NCBI GenBank assembly: GCA_032433765.1
Contig: JAVIAB010000092.1
Span: forward strand, 102,202,064 to 102,266,063
Reading direction: 5' to 3'
Source of the DNA: Megaustenia siamemsis
Taxonomy: Eukaryota; Mollusca; Gastropoda; Stylommatophora; Ariophantidae
Length of the DNA stretch: 64,000 nt
This document shows positions 24,765-34,989 of this stretch, one piece after another; within the stretch, counting starts at the first letter, position 1, and the number at the start of each line of letters is the position of its first letter. Made by a program: the position numbers and the translations under genes. A model generated the notes under the pieces. The model saw only the letters and a program-made list of their open reading frames with translations. It did not search any database and had not been told where the DNA came from.

Positions 24765-26670
24765 TTGAACTCTGACTGTGTGAAACAGTTTTTTAAATTC
24801 TCCGCGGCTGGTGAACAAGGGGTATGAGAGTCAGCACCTGCAGCTGGGAGAATACAAACACTCAAGGTCTACGTCTTGAGTGTTTTATTGGATCGTCATT
24901 AGGAATTAGTGCCTGCATGATGGGTCCGCAAGACGCGTGCACAACCGGCGAGCTACCGATTCATAAATATGTCCACACTTTGCCAGGTACTGATGGTGAC
25001 TGCGCACCTATCGATATGCCTAGATTGCCGTAATTTAAAAAATAAACATGAACTATATCTCCCCTCTTGGTATCATGTGAGAGTTTTAGGGCAGCGCACA
25101 AACTTTCAAGAAATCAATTGTCTTCAAATCATTTCAAATGGTTTTAATGTTTCTTGCAATTGTCCATACAGGGGCATAGATTCTGATGGCACAGTTTATC
25201 ATTGAGTGTTGTAAAATAAATCACTAAATGTCACTGCAACAGGCTACAACATATTTTTTAAGAGATAAAGTTTTGTCACATTCAGCGAGCCAGGCATACA
25301 CTTTCTTTTTCAGTTGGACTGACTGGAGACTATCAAACTGGAATTAAACCAGGATTGCTGCGTCTCCAAGCCAATGAATGCCCTGCTGACGCGACAAAAT
25401 TATTTTTTTTTTAATATGCAAGTTTGAAGGATTATTTTAAATGCTTAACCTTAACACAGGACCTAGGAATTGTCTTCTGAATCCTCAACTCTTTCATTCC
25501 TGACCAACATTTCTGAACATTTGAAAGGTTTATTCTCAAATAATATGATTTCATTTTAACAAAATGTGCTTTTTCTACAACATTATTTCGCTAATTTAAT
25601 TAAAACATTATAACTTTTAAATTAGTAATAGAAATTTCTTGACTTGACTTTCATGTATTAAAATTGTTTACAACTCGAGACAGACACTTCCGCTCGAACC
25701 AGTAAACTATTTCCTGAGTTCTCTCCAGGTACTAGACTAAACCAAGAGAAAACGGAGAAATGATTAAAAGAAAAATCTCAAACCTTTTATTAAAGATTTG
25801 AACCGGGTACCATTAAGTGTCAGGCGATCACCTCACCACGGCGCTACAGACAATTCTGCAAAGTCGTAAGGAAAAGCTGATTAAGTGTCGGCGTTAACTT
25901 GAACTGTCTGGTTGGACACGATCTCATTGTACAGACAGATTCAGAAAATGGATTAGAATGCCGGATAGACAGACTTTAGAGATGTCACTTCATACACGAC
26001 ATGTCTCGATCTGTTTCTTCTGTCTTGGCTATTGCTTGGTTTATTGGCACTAAAACGCGAATAGAAGAACAAGAAAGAATTATAGGGGAAAAAGATTGAA
26101 GAAATTAGAGACAATGAAACATTTAACAGTGATAATGAGAAAGAGAAAAAAGTTAAATAAATGCGAAGAAAGCATGAACAAAAGTAATTAATGGAAACAA
26201 GGTTTTCAATATGTATTTTAAAAAACGAAAGAATATTAGAAAATAATAGCAGAGTAACTAGACAAAAAATATTTTTTAAATGTTAAAGAAAGATATTTAC
26301 AATTAAAGAGATTATAAGCGATATTTCATGAACACAGAAAATTTGAGATTTTGGTGTTGATCTTTATATGACACCATTATCGCTAAACATAATCAAGGAC
26401 GGAAGTCGTTTCAAATTCTTTCCTGATAACACAATCTCATCTCAGCACAGTGTAGGGTTTCAGCATCACCGACATCAGAGAAATTTTAGAACGCTAAATT
26501 AACTTAGTTTACCTTCTGTATACATGATAGATGTTTTAAGTTCAACCCCGGCAGCGGTACACTTCTTGCTCTTTTCAGTTATCAACTGCCATCTGTTCTT
26601 TTCTGTCTTTTATAATTAGAACACAGGACTTCATGTTCTATCATTTGTCTTCCATTGGAGAAGGTACGCG
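24765..26670. other. Spacer, mostly unrecognised
   Basis: The plus frames at 24824-25033 and 24969-25205 have no recognised domain. The only element-like feature is a tRNA-like segment at 25795-25855. Confidence 0.35.
25795..25856 (-). mobile_element. tRNA-like (SINE head or tRNA pseudogene)
   Basis: On the minus strand TGTAGCGCCGTGG (A-box-like) is followed by GGTACCCGGTTCAAATC (B-box-like), with spacing close to that of a tRNA. No acceptor-stem pairing or TSD was confirmed. Confidence 0.4.
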
Positions 26671-26671
26671 A

Positions 26672-26945
26672 TCGGCCCATGAGATCAGGTATCACTGACT
26701 GCTTCCACAGTACCTGTTTATTAATATAAAACATGAGGAACGTATCTAGTTTATTAATATAAAAGATGAGCATAAGTAGTTTATTAATATAAAACATGAG
26801 CATAACCAGTTCATTAATATAAAACATGAGCATAACTAGTTTATTAATATAAAACTATATATATATTAATTTAAAAAATGTTATATTATTAATATAATAT
26901 ATCACACTGATACTGTGGAAGCAGTCAGTGATAACCGATCTCATA
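26672..26945. repeat. Foldback element with internal 30-bp tandem repeat
   Basis: The left arm (about 26676-26711, including TATCACTGACTGCTTCCACA) and right arm (about 26903-26940, including TGTGGAAGCAGTCAGTGATA) are inverted copies of about 35 bp with few mismatches. Between them 26715-26857 holds four to five 30-bp units (TTTATTAATATAAAACATGA and variants). It could be a MITE-like or foldback element. The minus-strand open frame (26582-26833) is an artefact of the 30-bp unit. Confidence 0.8.
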
Positions 26946-26992
26946 CATGTCCAAGTATCAAGAAAAAAAAGTATCCTTAAATTGAAAGAAGG

Positions 26993-26994
<2 letters not shown>

Positions 26995-27067
<73 letters not shown>
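26995..27067. repeat. (AT)n microsatellite
   Basis: A pure dinucleotide tract of about 70 bp. Confidence 0.98.
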
Positions 27068-27071
<4 letters not shown>

Positions 27072-27411
27072 TTAGTTTTCATTACAATTTTTTTCAGATA
27101 ATTACAGTCTAATATAACCTAGAAGGCATAATATGAGGGTGAACGGGCCGCGTCTGACAATGAAGAAGGCAAAAACCCCAGGCCTGCCCACAGCCCAAAA
27201 AAATGTAATATTTTGTGAAACAAAATGACAAAGTTGACACCAAACAAAATAAATGTGGTATTAGCTTCTAACAGTGAAGAATGCACCTTACTCTCGCGAT
27301 ACAACTAATAACACTTGCACAAAAGCACAGATCTGATTCATGCCAGTCTACGTTCAGTTGAAATGTTCCCTCACATTATTGTGCCTGTCTTTTGACATTC
27401 AAGTCAGTCAA

Positions 27412-27625
27412 GTAAAAGTAAAAAATAAAGAGCCCCGTCACACTAAGTGGCGTATAGGGAATATGGTGTTAGTGACCATAAATTTTACAGACCTTCAGCA
27501 CATGATTTTTGGGGTAATGTGGTCGGTATTATGCCAGCGCCGCCTTACTTTCCCAGAAAAAATCCGGTACCCATTTAAGGCAGGGTGAACCCGGAAGCCG
27601 TCGGTTGGGATCGAACCCTACCAGG
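27412..27625 (-). mobile_element. SINE copy, tRNA head truncated
   Basis: The sequence matches the body of the 55149-55410 SINE (AAGTGGCGTATAGGGAA..., AGACCTTCAGCACATGA, CCCATTTAAGGC, GTTGGGATCGAACCCTACC). The last motif is the reverse complement of the pol III B box. Similarity stops at about 27620, so the A box and acceptor stem are absent. Its 3' end lies at the AAAAATAAAG stretch at 27420. Confidence 0.85.
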
Positions 27626-27803
27626 TTGGGTTGAAGATACTGTTAAATTAGTGTATCGACTGTCCAGTATTAATCCTGGGGTAGAATGGTACCTTTGCCT
27701 CCAGGATTAAGTGCTACCGTTTGTGTCGTTGCCACACTACACAGAGGATGTAGAGACAAAAACCTGATTATAAGTTAATGCCCTGATCTTTGAAAACTCT
27801 AAT

Positions 27804-27920
27804 GACACTAACACTCTAAATCATCACATATGGTTATAGTGTGTGCCAATAATAGAGTGCTGACACTAACACTCTAAATCTGAACATATGGTTATAGTGT
27901 GTGCCAACAATAGAGTGCTG
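27804..27920. repeat. 58-bp tandem duplication
   Basis: Two copies start at 27804 and 27862 (GACACTAACACTCTAAATC) and each contains ACATATGGTTATAGTGTGTG. Confidence 0.93.
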
Positions 27921-27924
27921 CTCA

Positions 27925-30200
27925 CACCCCGTCCCCATATATGATTGGGTTAATTTGTTTTTTCTTTCACTTCAGATTTCTTCTGCTGTAATGCACTCTC
28001 CATAGTTCGATGTCACTCCCAACTTGACATGCCGTTAATTATGACACAACAGATGTGAGGCACGAGCGGGGAAGATCTGTACATGGCGGTAAACAATGAT
28101 AATTTTTAAGAATATTTCCAGTTGGATAAGATAATTCATTTTGAAAAGTGAATATTGGATTTTTAAAAAGTCAACGCATAAGTGGAATTTTTAACAAATG
28201 ATATTTAGAAATACACTATCAGTGTTTTCGGAAAATCTGCGATAAGGAAATGTTTGAAAAGGTGAAAGAAAAAAAAACACAACAAAGAATAATAGCTCTC
28301 CGCATCATGTTGTATTATAGAAAGCAACACTAGGGGATAATAGATTTCGTTACCTAACGGAGTTAAAGGAAATAATAATAAAGAAGAATAGGTTTCTTCT
28401 ATCTCACCGAGTGAAAGAAAATAATAGAAGGGGAGAATAGGTTACTTCAAATCCTAGAGTTAATACTATCAAGTTAACATATTTAGAAACCATAGGACCG
28501 TTTTTATTGTAACTGCGAAACATATTTGTAAGAATAGATGCGGTGACTATAGAGATTGGCAATATTCTGGCAGTCGGACTTGACATAATTCAAGAAATTC
28601 AATAACGGAAGTGGAGTACCGCACGAGGAACATAGGAGATTGTATAGACGCAACCGCTAACGTTGCTTGACGCATCATGTGACATGATACTTAATATAAT
28701 TCTTCCCAAGCGTCATTCGGCGTCAACTAACATTGACCATAAGCTTTATAACACTTGTATAGTTACGCTTTAATATAGACGAGACAATTTACACACTAGA
28801 ATGGGATGACAACATTAGTCAGAATCAGTTAGAATTAGAAAAGTCAGTAAAAGATCGAGGTTGCTTTTTCCTCTTTTCCTTCCTTGTTATATAAATATAT
28901 TTAGTTCTCTCTATAATTTCCTCTATACGTTTATCGCTGCACTTATTTTCCGTACTGTCTTTCGCTGTTCTATATACCGCTGCCCACCTATAATTCGTTC
29001 TACTTTCTCTCTTCCTTTCAATCACATTATATCTTTCTCCGCGATCTTCCTCACCTTGCCTGGTTTTGTGTACGTTGTCTTTGTCTGTTGTACTCCACTT
29101 CTTTCTAACTGCTTGTATGTTGTTCTTTTAAATGAAAAACACATTGCTCTGTGTCATTCTCTCAAGTTTCTCACTCCCTCTCGATCTTTCTCTTTCTATA
29201 TCATTCTCTTGATATTTTGGCAGATTGCAATACATAGTTTAGTTTAGTCGACATATTATTTTTATTGCACAACAGACAACAATATTTTTATTATGTTCAG
29301 ATCCCATCCGTAGATCGTTTCCCGGTATGAAGCATACAGGTCACACACTAGCGAAAGTACAGAAGATGACCAGCTAAATTTATACTAACTCCACAGCACA
29401 GCAAACACCATGGTCTCAACTTCCTATAGTCTCCTCTTACGACATGACAGGCAGGTGATAGTGGCTCTAATCTAAGCCACGCGTAGGAGGACAAGCGAGG
29501 CCTATGTAAATTTACAAAATTAAACAGGAAATATAATTAACGTTCTGTTGAAAAGCTATCTCCCTTAAAAAAATAAATAGAAAATTAAAAACGAAACTGG
29601 TAAAATAAAAATCAGCAATACTAAATTATTGTCTGGATCATAAAATTGCCACAATAGCAGCCAGGTTCGATAATCCTATAATCCGAAATGTTATATTTCT
29701 AGCTAACTATTATTGTGATTTATTTTGACATTTCATATTCTCCTTAGCAACACAACTCGAAAAGAGACAGGATATTAAATGTCACATATTTTATATTCAT
29801 CTGCCTTTTTATCGTTAAAATATCATGCGGTTTTTTCATACTTGATATCTACAACAAGGAATCACAAAGAGATTTCAAAATATTTGTTTCATTAAAAATA
29901 AAATGAAGTAATTGCTATTTTTTCCCCTATAATAGCCATCAATCGCAAACAAAATTGACAACAGTTTCATACCTGTGTTTTTGCTTTTCTCAATTTGCGT
30001 ATGGAGATTAATGTAGGGTCTAATTATAGCATGCAATTATGTGCTTCCAGTGGAATACATGTGATCAGAACGTTTCATATAAGTGTTGATTGTTCTATTC
30101 TCTCTGGCAACACGTCTTCTTCAAGCCTCGTTTATTCAGCTTTTCTCGGCCAGCATGCGTCTAAAGTGACAACAATGACAGTCACAAAAATACACGTCCT
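27925..30200. other. AT-rich stretch, no recognised gene
   Basis: The 128-codon frame at 28861-29247 is hydrophobic and rich in Phe/Leu/Ile/Ser. It is antisense to an AG-rich strand and has no known domain, so I regard it as a chance frame. No repeats were seen. Confidence 0.35.
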
Positions 30201-30206
30201 TCATTA

Positions 30207-30520
30207 ATGGATGCTTACACAGAATAAAAAGATGGAAATGGCAGGGCAAATTCACTAACATAGAATTATGGAAATGTACCAGTCAAATAACAGTGGATAA
30301 GAGATACAACGAAAACGATGGTGCTGGACATACACTGCGGAAGCCAACTGAGAGCATTACAGGTCATTTTTTGAGATCCCCGGGGGTAGAGACAATAAGG
30401 AAGATCAAAATATTATCGGAGAAGAAAAATGGATGCAGAGGCGAAGTTGATGGGGAAGACATCGAATTATCTTAAAAGAATGACAAGAAGCAGAAGGAGA
30501 TGAAAGGAAGAAAAAGAAGG
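30207..30520 (+). pseudogene. LINE family C, C-terminal fragment (plus copy)
   Basis: The translation includes RIKRWKWQGKFTNIELWKCT, HTLRKPTESITGHFLRSPG and a KKNGCRGEVDGE stretch, the post-thumb region of a LINE (IRWQDK ... GHTLRK). It forms an inverted pair with 30590-30930, where the same stretch lies on the minus strand at an estimated 80-85% nucleotide identity by eye. Confidence 0.75.
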
Positions 30521-30529
30521 TGCGCCTAC

Positions 30530-30945
30530 AGTTATATTCTTCTTCCTCTACCTTTCAGCTCCCTGTGGAGCATAACTCTTCAACAAACACTTCCAAGTCG
30601 TTCTGTTTCTTGCCATTCTTTTAAGATCATTCCATGTCTTCCCCATCATCTTCATCTCTGCTTCTATCTGTCTTCTCCAAGAGTTCCTTTGTCTTCCTCT
30701 TTGTATTCTTTTCCCTGGGGATTACAAAAAAGGGCCTGTTGTGTAATACTTTCAGTTGGCTTCCGCAGTGTGTGTCCTATCCAGCGCCATCGTCTTCGCT
30801 GTATCTCTTTATCCACTGGTATTGGACTGGTACATTTCCATAATTCTATGTTAGTGAATTTGTCCTGCCATTTCCATCTTTTTATTCCGCGAAAGCATCC
30901 ATTATTGAAAGTCTGTATCTTCATGATTGTCAATTTTGTGACAAA
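30530..30945 (-). pseudogene. LINE family C, C-terminal fragment (minus copy)
   Basis: An 89-codon minus-strand frame (30664-30933) reads RGIKRWKWQDKFTNIELWKC, then IPVDKEIQRRRWRWIGHTLR and CNPQGKEYKEEDKGTLGEDR. It is less decayed than the plus copy next to it. The 3' end continues to about 30530 through sequence antisense to a GCTGAAAGGTAGAGGAAG-type tail. A third copy lies at 47620-48060 (minus) and a fourth at 42560-42700 (plus). Confidence 0.78.
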
Positions 30946-30974
30946 GTTAAATTTTTTTTACAAAACTAAAGTTA

Positions 30975-31162
30975 TATTCATCATCAAGTTCCGGGCCTGC
31001 TGGCGTAGGTGATCATGTCTCTCCACAACTTTCGATCACGACAGCTATTTATCATTTCTGTTGTTGACCTTCTGCCAAGCCATTCTCTTAAGCTGTCTGT
31101 TATTTTTTTCTCTTTGCTTCCCTCTATCTCTTCGTCCCTCAATTTGTCCAGTTGTTACAATA
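30975..31162 (-). pseudogene. LINE family A, 3' end (third piece of a split copy)
   Basis: The minus strand matches the last roughly 190 bp of family A (NWTN-EGRRDRGKQRE, NNRNDK, RRLWRDMITYASRPGT counterparts) and ends in a TGATGATGAA tail at 30975. Similarity stops at 31162, exactly at the proposed LTR-like insertion, and resumes at 33071. Confidence 0.8.
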
Positions 31163-33070
31163 TGAAAAATGGTTGAGGTAAAGGGACGGAGAGGTCAAGG
31201 GGTGAAGTTTAGATATGGTTGTAAACAGAAAACAACTCAGAGCCCACGGGATAGGGAATTCGCGGGTGAGCGGGTCGTGAACCATGAAGTTTGTGAAAAC
31301 GAGGGGGAACTTAGGAGGACAAAGGATTTTTGAGTAGGAAAAAGATTCATTCGAGATTGAACGAGCACTCTGTGCGGTTAGTTAACAAGCCGATACCGTG
31401 GGCTGGATTAGAGGTAGTTTAGTAATGCCCAGAAGGGTGGTGACTTAGTTAGGATGTGACAGTCAAGCACAGAAGAGCTGAGAGGGACATGATATTTTCA
31501 GTCACTAACATGGTGAGTTGTGCCAGAATAAGGAGGAAAACGATTCCAGAGATAGTTTGTTTAGAGTAGGGAATAGATAGACTCTGCAGTACTGGACAAT
31601 GTAATGTGTGTTTAGACTAAGGAGTTATGATACTCAAGTAATCAGCTAGTGTAGGACTAGTACACTAGTTGGAGACACCATTCAGTGGATAGTTGAACAG
31701 GTGGGAGTGCATGGAGTTATGATACTCGCACTCTGGAGATTTATGTGGAATTAGTGAACTAAGTAATACCCACTAGAGGGGAAGGCTTAATGTTAGCCTA
31801 TCCAAGGAACAATTAGTTTAGTAAACTGCATCGCTGGAAAAGGGGATGTAACATCAAGTACGATAGTAATTTGTGAAGAGACTTTATGGAACGTGTTTAG
31901 TTCCCACTAATATTAGGCTGACTGTAAGCCATCAAGTACTATAGTAATTTGTGAAGAGACTTTATGGAACGTGTTTAGTTCCCACTAATATTAGGCTGAC
32001 TGTAAGCCATCAAGTTACGATAGTAATTTGTGAAGAGACTTTATGAAACATGTTTTGTTCCCAACATTGTTAGGCTGACTGTAAGCCATCAAGGTACGAT
32101 AGCAATTTGTGAAGAGACATTATGGAACATGTTTTGTTCCCACTATCATTAGGATGACTGTCTGCCATCAGGCTACAGTCGCATGAATTCAGTATTAACC
32201 AGGTTGTGAAAAGACTTTAAGGAACAAGTGAATAGGCTATGTTATGTACAGGGTGATTAGTGCAGCAAGGGATGGAGAGCAGTTGCCGTTGAGGTGGTAC
32301 CGTTATCAAAGGCATAATGATGTGTCAGCATAGTACTAGTTTTGACACAGAGGGTGCACACGTGCTAGAGAGAGTGTGTCCTCGGGAATACACCAGACAT
32401 TGTAGAAAGGGAGTTAGGACATGAAAGTTATGTTGTGAGAAATGTTTGAATTTCACGATGTCATGTGGCAGGCCAACAAGAGTGGTTTGGGATTGAATAA
32501 AGTAAATGTGTGCAAAGTTCTCAGTTGTCAATTCCATCATTCATATTTGTCACTGTACTGTGTCACCGTGAAGAACGAACACTGGTGTCGCGGGTCACTC
32601 TCATCACAACGTGAAGTCACGTCTAATCTGATCGGGGGCCACGGGGAGGCAGGTTCTGAGTGAATCTGTCCGGGCAGTCCAACTGCAACATAAGGCGGGC
32701 TCAAGTCTCAAGAAGCCTGGCTTGAATCTACAGCAGTCTGTTCCTAGCACGACTAAGAAGGGAGAAGTCTTGGTCAATCCTAGGAGGGCACAAACGGCCA
32801 GTGGATGAGGGCGCTGATCTCACGAGCCTATCCAGTTGCAGGAGTTCCGGGTTCAGTACACGGTCAAGGTTGCTGGTCGTCCAGTAGCCGACCATGTGGG
32901 CGATATCAAGATGAAGACGAGGTCAAGTCCTGATATGCTGACATCACAGTTGGAGGTAGTCCTTGGTGCTCGTGTGCTGGTTCAACGCCTCTGCAGTTTA
33001 CGGTTGGTTGCTGTTGGTCGGTGTTACGCAGAAGTTGGAGAAGTAGGAAGAAGGAAAAAGGCCGGCTACA
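31163..33070. mobile_element. 1.9-kb LTR-like insertion (TG...CA, 5-bp TSD)
   Basis: The insertion interrupts the minus-strand family A LINE. The flanks are CAATA at 31158-31162 and CAATA at 33071-33075, and removing the insert plus one CAATA restores the LINE sequence found at 23630 and 46700. The insert starts TG and ends CA, as LTR retrotransposon ends do. An AATAAA lies at 32497, and a possible primer-binding-like TGGTGTCGCGGG at 32583 follows an ACA at 32579-32581. It may be a solo LTR, or one LTR plus leader. No gag or pol frame was seen. Strand is suggested as plus by the AATAAA, but not proven. Confidence 0.6.
31852..32240. repeat. 78-bp tandem repeat inside the LTR-like insertion
   Basis: Unit starts (CATCAAGTACGATAGTAATT or variants) lie at 31852, 31930, 32008 and 32087, with a diverged fifth start at 32166. 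Each contains TTGTGAAGAGACTTTATGGA. Divergence increases rightwards. Confidence 0.88.
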
Positions 33071-33349
33071 CAATATATTCCAGTTCTCTTCTCATTACAT
33101 GGCCAAGAAATTGATTGTTTCTTCCTTACATTGGAAATTAGCTCTTTTTTTGCTTTGGCCTCTTTCAGAACGTTTTCATTACTCTTCTTAGCTGTCCATG
33201 GTACTCTCAATATTCTTCTGTAAAACCACATTTCTACAAACTCCCGTGATTTTCTTGTCTGTTGTCCTATTGTCCATGATTCGCATCTATATGTTAAGAC
33301 TGGCTCTACTAACATTTAAGAACTCTTTTTCTTGTTTCTATTGTAAAAA
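33071..33349 (-). pseudogene. LINE family A, middle piece of a split copy
   Basis: On the minus strand 33340-33080 reads LVEPVLTYRCESWTIGQQTR, EFVEMWFYRRILRVPWTAKK and KAKKELISNVRKKQS, the thumb and post-thumb of family A. The left edge is the LTR-like insertion, the right edge a TSD (TTGTAAAAA at 33341-33349). Confidence 0.82.
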
Positions 33350-33581
33350 TGTGTATTGTTTCGGGCACATCGTGAGAATAGGAAAGTTGGAATACTTGGT
33401 TACAACTGGCAAAATAAAAGGAAAGAGAGATTGCGGGCGACAAAGAGAGAAAATACTGGATAGCTTGGTGTCATGGCATGGAAAACAGTCAACAACAGAA
33501 CTGATACATTGCACTGTAGATAGAAGATTGTGGAGGGACATGATCACCTACGCCAACCGGTAGGGCACATGATGATAATAT
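33350..33581 (+). mobile_element. 5'-truncated family A insertion nested in an antisense family A copy
   Basis: The plus strand reads FGHIVRIGKLEYLVTTGKIK, GRQREKILDSLVSWHGKQST and RRLWRDMITYANR, then an ATGATGATAATA tail. It is flanked by TTGTAAAAA (33341-33349 and 33582-33590), a 9-bp TSD, and sits in the opposite orientation inside an older family A copy. Its wording is closer to the 45.6-kb minus copy (LVTT-KIKG-RDRGRQR) than to the 23-kb copy, indicating two subfamilies. Confidence 0.85.
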
Positions 33582-33590
33582 TTGTAAAAA

Positions 33591-33990
33591 ATGGACTGCA
33601 TTGTATCTTCCTTAAATTTTTGGAAAGCTGCTTTCGCCAGAGCCATTCTGCATCTCACCTCTTTTGTACATCTTCCGTCTGAGGTTAACAAAGTTCCCAA
33701 ATATTTAAATTCATTTACCTGTTTTAATATTGTTCCACTTGTCTTTATTTTGCACTGAGGTGATGTCTTTTTCTTTGTTGTTACCATTACCTCTGTCTTT
33801 TTGCTATTAAGGCTGAGTCCTTTATTTTTGCTTTCTTTCACTATAATGTCCAATATTTCTTGTAACTCATTTTCACTCTTAGCGTTTAAGACTGTATCAT
33901 CAGCATATCTTAGATTATTTATATTATGACCTCCAATTGTTATTCCAGGCATGCCCCTTATGGATCTTAAAATAATCTCACTAAACATAT
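33591..33990 (-). pseudogene. LINE family A, RT palm piece of a split copy (YADD)
   Basis: An open minus-strand frame (33548-33988) reads RSIRGMPGITIGGHNINNLR, then YADDTVLNAKSENELQEIL, GLSLNSKKTEVMVTTKKK and ILKQVNEFKYLGTLLTSDGR. The YADD catalytic motif is intact. It is 5' truncated at about 33990; the rest of the copy lies at 33071-33349 and 30975-31162. Confidence 0.88.
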
Positions 33991-34134
33991 ATCATATCAG
34001 TTATATTACGATGTCAAAAACCAGAAAATAAGAACACGGGCAGCTCGAAGTATAGATAGAAAGTCTTTTCAATCGATGGAAAGGACAGAACTTTAAATAT
34101 TCAGAGGCTATGTTCAAGCAAGGAAGATAAATTA

Positions 34135-34960
34135 AAGTTGATGGTTTGAGAAAGATGTTATTAGATGTGAGATTTTGAAAATGTTTGAATCAAATCAACC
34201 TGTTACGCTGCGCAAACTTAAAGTTCGACTGCAATTAAAATATGACATTAAAGTCTCAAAAACGACTCTTTGGAAGATCGTAGGAGGTGCTGGTTTCACT
34301 TTTTGGAAATCTGCTAGTGGTAACAATATTGTTTGTGGAAAACCACACATGAATGCTGTTCGGAGCAAATACCTGAGGCAGATCCATGAGCGGCGAAGGG
34401 AAGGATACGATATAGTATATTTGGATGAAACATTGATCAATGCTCACCATACATATGAGGAAGAATGGCAATCAGTTGACAGATAAAATAAAAGAATCAG
34501 TAAAGAGAATGACTTGTTAATTACACACAACTTATTTTTCATTCAAAGTCTACAGACGGTAGGTACTACCACACTGAAATGAATGGGCGAATTTTCAGAG
34601 ACTGGATAGAGAACACTCTAATCCACATTCTGGATAGACCTTCATGTGTTGTAATGGACAATACATCCTATCATAATGTGGTAGCACTGCTGGACAAAGT
34701 TTTTTATTTGTCAAGCACAAAAGATTAAATCATCATATGGCTTAGAAATGAACAATTTTCCTTTAATGGGCCCATTAAAATTACAGTTGTTGCAACTTGT
34801 TAGACAGACTAAGAAGACAAATAAAATAATTACAAAGTATGGCCACACATCCCTTCTCCTCCCACCTTATCATTTGCACCTCAATCCAATAGAACTTGTG
34901 TGGGATAAAGTCAAAGGGCAGGTTTCTGTGCAAAACACATTAACATTTATATTAAAGTTA
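34135..34960 (+). pseudogene. IS630-Tc1-mariner superfamily transposase relic (Sailor/DD82E-like spacing)
   Basis: The N-terminal region (FEKDVIRCEILKMFESNQPV, then KVSKTTLWKIVGGAGF) looks like the DNA-binding HTH. The catalytic core shows three acids: D in VYLDETLINAHHT (codon at 34424), D in VVMDNTSYHN (34657) and E in PPYHLHLNPIELVW (34892). The second D and the E are 235 bp apart, about 78 codons, far more than DD34E Tc1 elements and near the DD82E (Sailor) type as I recall it. Frameshifts around 34490-34550 and 34750, plus stops at 34484 and 34726, make it non-functional. No terminal inverted repeats were found. Confidence 0.75.
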
Positions 34961-34989
34961 TATTACTGCCCTATAATTAGCGATCTGAA

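Noticed and set aside
28861..29247. Possible membrane protein of 128 residues
   Set aside because: It is hydrophobic only because the plus strand is T-rich (the opposite strand is A/G-rich). No homology, signal or splice context was recognised.
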